Both the position numbers and the translations under genes were made by a program. From Euryarchaeota archaeon UBA111 (GTDB lineage: Archaea; Thermoplasmatota; Poseidoniia; Poseidoniales; Poseidoniaceae): DNA of 8,661 nt. The notes under the pieces were generated by a model, which had not been told where the DNA came from, did not search any database, and saw nothing but the letters and a program-made list of their open reading frames with translations. The DNA lies in contig DAWS01000112.1 in NCBI GenBank assembly GCA_002506025.1, forward strand, positions 1 through 8,661, written 5' to 3'. Below are positions 6,391 to 8,661 of this stretch, piece after piece (the first letter of the stretch is position 1; each line of letters opens with the position of its first letter).

Positions 6391-6396
6391 GAAAAT

Positions 6397-8661
6397 CTAC
6401 CGAGTGTTACCAATTGCGAATATTTTTGAGTTGACAATAAATTTCCTGAACTCTTCAATAACCACAACAAGAACTGCGACGAAAATAATTATCATCCAAT
6501 CATTGAGGGATAATACCTTAGTGGACAATAACCCTCCGATTTCAAAACTCGTAAATGGTATGGTCACATTGGCTAACTGGACAAAGAAAAGTAGCAGACA
6601 AAACGATGCTATAAAGGCAATATTGATTGCTTTGTTTGAAAATACACCTAATGAAAATATACTTTCTTCTTGCGACCGGCAATTCATAACATTGAATAAT
6701 TGAAACATTATAAATACTGAAAGAGTCATTGTCTGTGCATGGATAAATCGTTCATCAGCATAATTTTCCCACTCTGCTAGTGCAACAGGGTCACCTGACT
6801 CACATGCAGCTTGATCAAATGGTAAATTACTCCCATCTGACAAAGGCAAGCCATTGCACGACTCAAGACCACCACCGGCAAGGAAGAATACCAACAGAGT
6901 TCCAGCAACCATTACAGCTCCAAGATAAAAAATAAGCCAAATATCGTTCTTATTCGGTAGACCTTCGTCAACGGGTCGCGGTGGCCTATTCATGACGTTA
7001 CCATGCTTTTTCTCAACACCAAGAGCAACCGCTGGCGGTCCGTCCATTAGAATATTAATTACTAAGATTTGAGTGGCCGTTAGCGGTAAATTCCACCCAA
7101 AGATAAGTGTTGATATTACAATTAGCGACACTGCTGCAACATTCGTTGACACTTGATAACGGACAAAATTGCGTATATTCTGGTAAATCTTACGACCCTC
7201 CTCCACAGCATTAACAATATTTGCAAAATTATCATCTTGTAATACCATGTCAGCTGCGTCTTTGGCTACATCAGTACCAGAAATACCCATTGCTATACCA
7301 ATGTTGGCTCTGGAAAGAGCCGGAGCATCGTTGACCCCATCTCCCGTCATTGCTACTATTTCGCCTTGGTTCTGCAATGAACTGACTATACGCATCTTTT
7401 GATCTGGTGTAACTCTTGAAAAGATTGTTGAGTTTGTTGCAGCCTCGTTCATTTCAGCTTCATTGAATTTGATTATCGAACTACCGTTAACCGCCGGTAT
7501 GCCACCATCTGTAATACCCAATTCTTTACCAATTGCAGTAGCAGTAAATTGCTGGTCTCCAGTAATCATCTTGACTTTAATTCCAGCATTTTGACATATC
7601 TCTATGGCTTCTTTTACCTCTGGACGTGGAGGGTCCATAATACCGATTAACCCAAGGAAAATAAATCCAGACTCGATTTTTTCCATATCGTAGATATCCT
7701 CGTCATCATCCAGTCTCCTGGCACAAAGTGCTAATACTCTCATGGCCTTACCAGCCATATCTTTGTTTGCTTCAGCCGCTTTGTCGAAGTCTTGTGGTTC
7801 AATTGGAACTATCTCGTCCCCTGATACCTTCCATTCAACTAAATCGATATATCCACCAGCGCCACCTTTGGAGAATATCCACCGTTCACCCTCATACTCA
7901 TGGATTACTGACATGCGCTTCCGTTTAGTATCAAAAAAGAATTCATGAAGTCTGCTGTGACGTTGAGCAAACTTGTGGACATCACCATTGATTTTCCATC
8001 CAGCAACGGCGCATGCGGAATCGGTCGGGTCACCAAGTGCAACCCATTGACCTTCTGACTTGCTAATCTGAGAATTATGACAGAGGCTTAAACATGCAGC
8101 TGCTAGTCTAAAACCTAAATCATTTTGATGCTTTGAGAAATCATCATCACCTAACGGTTTGCCCTCGAATAGAATTTCACCCTTGGGCTTGAAACCTTCT
8201 CCAGTAATTTGAAACGTTCCTTCTGTTGTTGAAATTTGCCTCGCTGTCATTTGATTTTTAGTGAGTGTTCCAGTTTTGTCAGAACATATAACAGTAGTTG
8301 AGCCCAACGTTTCGACAGCCTTCATTCGTCGTATGATTGCTTTGTGTTTTGCCATATTACGCATCCCTAATGCCAAGGTTATTACCAAGATAATCGGTAA
8401 TCCCTCAGGGACAATAGCGACAAAAATCGCAATTGCGATAATGAACTGGTCAATTGCCGCTTCCCAAATGTCGACTTTTGGATTACCGTAAGCGATAATC
8501 ATCTCAATCGATACTAACAAAACGGCAACAATCAGAGCGATAAAGCCGAGAAACTTTCCTAATGATTCTAATTTTAGTTCCAATGGAGTCTTTGGAGTAT
8601 CTGAACTTGCGATGTCGCTAGCAATCTTCCCTAACTGAGTTTTCATACCTGTTGAGACTAC
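6397..8661 (-). CDS. P2A-type cation-transporting ATPase, SPCA/PMR1-like (Ca2+/Mn2+), N-terminus outside the window
   Basis: The visible part is 755 codons; the frame continues upstream of ATG 8646 (VVSTGMKTQLGKI), so that ATG is internal and about 200 or more residues (actuator domain, first helices) are missing at the right edge. Known role: ATP-driven cation export across the cytoplasmic membrane through a phospho-aspartate. Seen, numbered from the Met at 8646: M4 VAIVPEGLP (77-84), DKTGTLT with phosphorylated D123, FDTKRKRMSVI (238-248), FSKGGAGGY (258-266), MITGD (360-364) and MTGDGVNDAP (433-442). M5 is NFVRYQVSTNVAAV (493-506) and M6 is NILMDGPPAVALGVE (531-545); four more helices follow. 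M4, M5 and M6 resemble Golgi SPCA/PMR1 pumps. M4 E81 and M6 N531/D535 are kept, but the M5 glutamate of SERCA site I is Ala505, suggesting one ion per cycle. The exact substrate is inferred. It ends 43 bases before mqnE and is probably a separate unit. Confidence 0.92.
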   Translation of the reverse strand, partial: VVSTGMKTQLGKIASDIASSDTPKTPLELKLESLGKFLGFIALIVAVLLVSIEMIIAYGNPKVDIWEAAIDQFIIAIAIFVAIVPEGLPIILVITLALGMRNMAKHKAIIRRMKAVETLGSTTVICSDKTGTLTKNQMTARQISTTEGTFQITGEGFKPKGEILFEGKPLGDDDFSKHQNDLGFRLAAACLSLCHNSQISKSEGQWVALGDPTDSACAVAGWKINGDVHKFAQRHSRLHEFFFDTKRKRMSVIHEYEGERWIFSKGGAGGYIDLVEWKVSGDEIVPIEPQDFDKAAEANKDMAGKAMRVLALCARRLDDDEDIYDMEKIESGFIFLGLIGIMDPPRPEVKEAIEICQNAGIKVKMITGDQQFTATAIGKELGITDGGIPAVNGSSIIKFNEAEMNEAATNSTIFSRVTPDQKMRIVSSLQNQGEIVAMTGDGVNDAPALSRANIGIAMGISGTDVAKDAADMVLQDDNFANIVNAVEEGRKIYQNIRNFVRYQVSTNVAAVSLIVISTLIFGWNLPLTATQILVINILMDGPPAVALGVEKKHGNVMNRPPRPVDEGLPNKNDIWLIFYLGAVMVAGTLLVFFLAGGGLESCNGLPLSDGSNLPFDQAACESGDPVALAEWENYADERFIHAQTMTLSVFIMFQLFNVMNCRSQEESIFSLGVFSNKAINIAFIASFCLLLFFVQLANVTIPFTSFEIGGLLSTKVLSLNDWMIIIFVAVLVVVIEEFRKFIVNSKIFAIGNTR

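Noticed and set aside
6354..6470. A 39-residue N-terminal extension of mqnE starting at TTG 6470
   Set aside because: It would overlap the ATPase coding sequence by 74 bases, begins with TTG, and lies upstream of a TATA-like element and an ATG at a suitable distance; the family does not need it.
7728..7948. Plus-strand open frames opposite the ATPase nucleotide-binding domain
   Set aside because: They are antisense to a strongly conserved gene and show no family resemblance.
8644..8646. ATG 8646 as the true start of the P-type ATPase
   Set aside because: The frame continues to the window edge with the residues VVSTG that normally precede MKTQLGKI in P2A pumps; this Met is internal.

Overview
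The window is most likely a chromosomal fragment of an uncultured archaeon. The clearest marker is at the left edge: the N-terminal third of an archaeal/eukaryotic-type DNA primase small subunit (priS), which bacteria do not carry as a replication primase. The window is AT-rich by eye and densely packed. It holds futalosine-pathway menaquinone genes and a large secreted WD40-like membrane protein. I infer a Thermoplasmatota-type marine archaeon (Candidatus Poseidoniales/Marine Group II or a relative). The lineage is inference; the archaeal domain is well supported.

Layout from left to right. 1-282 (-): priS, running off the left edge. 310-519 (-): a small two-CxxC zinc-ribbon protein. 564-1043 (-): a half-length HEAT-repeat protein closely resembling the N-terminal half of deoxyhypusine hydroxylase. 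1040-1924 (-): mqnD, joined to the HEAT gene by an ATGA overlap. 2056-4308 (+): a 750-residue secreted, membrane-anchored beta-propeller protein, the only plus-strand gene. 4305-5135 (-): mqnA, whose stop codon overlaps that of the propeller gene. 5145-6353 (-): mqnE, 9 bp upstream of mqnA. 6397-8661 (-): a P2A-type cation ATPase, running off the right edge. No stretch over 300 bases lacks a gene. I see no rRNA, tRNA, CRISPR array, insertion sequence or long repeat.

How the genes relate. MqnA (chorismate dehydratase), MqnE (aminofutalosine synthase) and MqnD (dihydroxynaphthoate synthase) are steps one, two and the last core step of the futalosine route to menaquinone. The nucleoside-processing step (MqnB or a deaminase) and the MqnC cyclase are not in the window. 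The three mqn genes share one strand but are separated by the oppositely oriented propeller gene. mqnE and mqnA look like a short operon with its own TATA-like element and an almost leaderless mRNA. mqnD, the HEAT gene, the zinc ribbon and priS follow in tight succession on the same strand.

The most interesting item is the half-length deoxyhypusine-hydroxylase-like protein. It keeps two His-Glu motifs exactly 33 residues apart, as in each half of the eukaryotic enzyme, and it is translationally coupled to mqnD.
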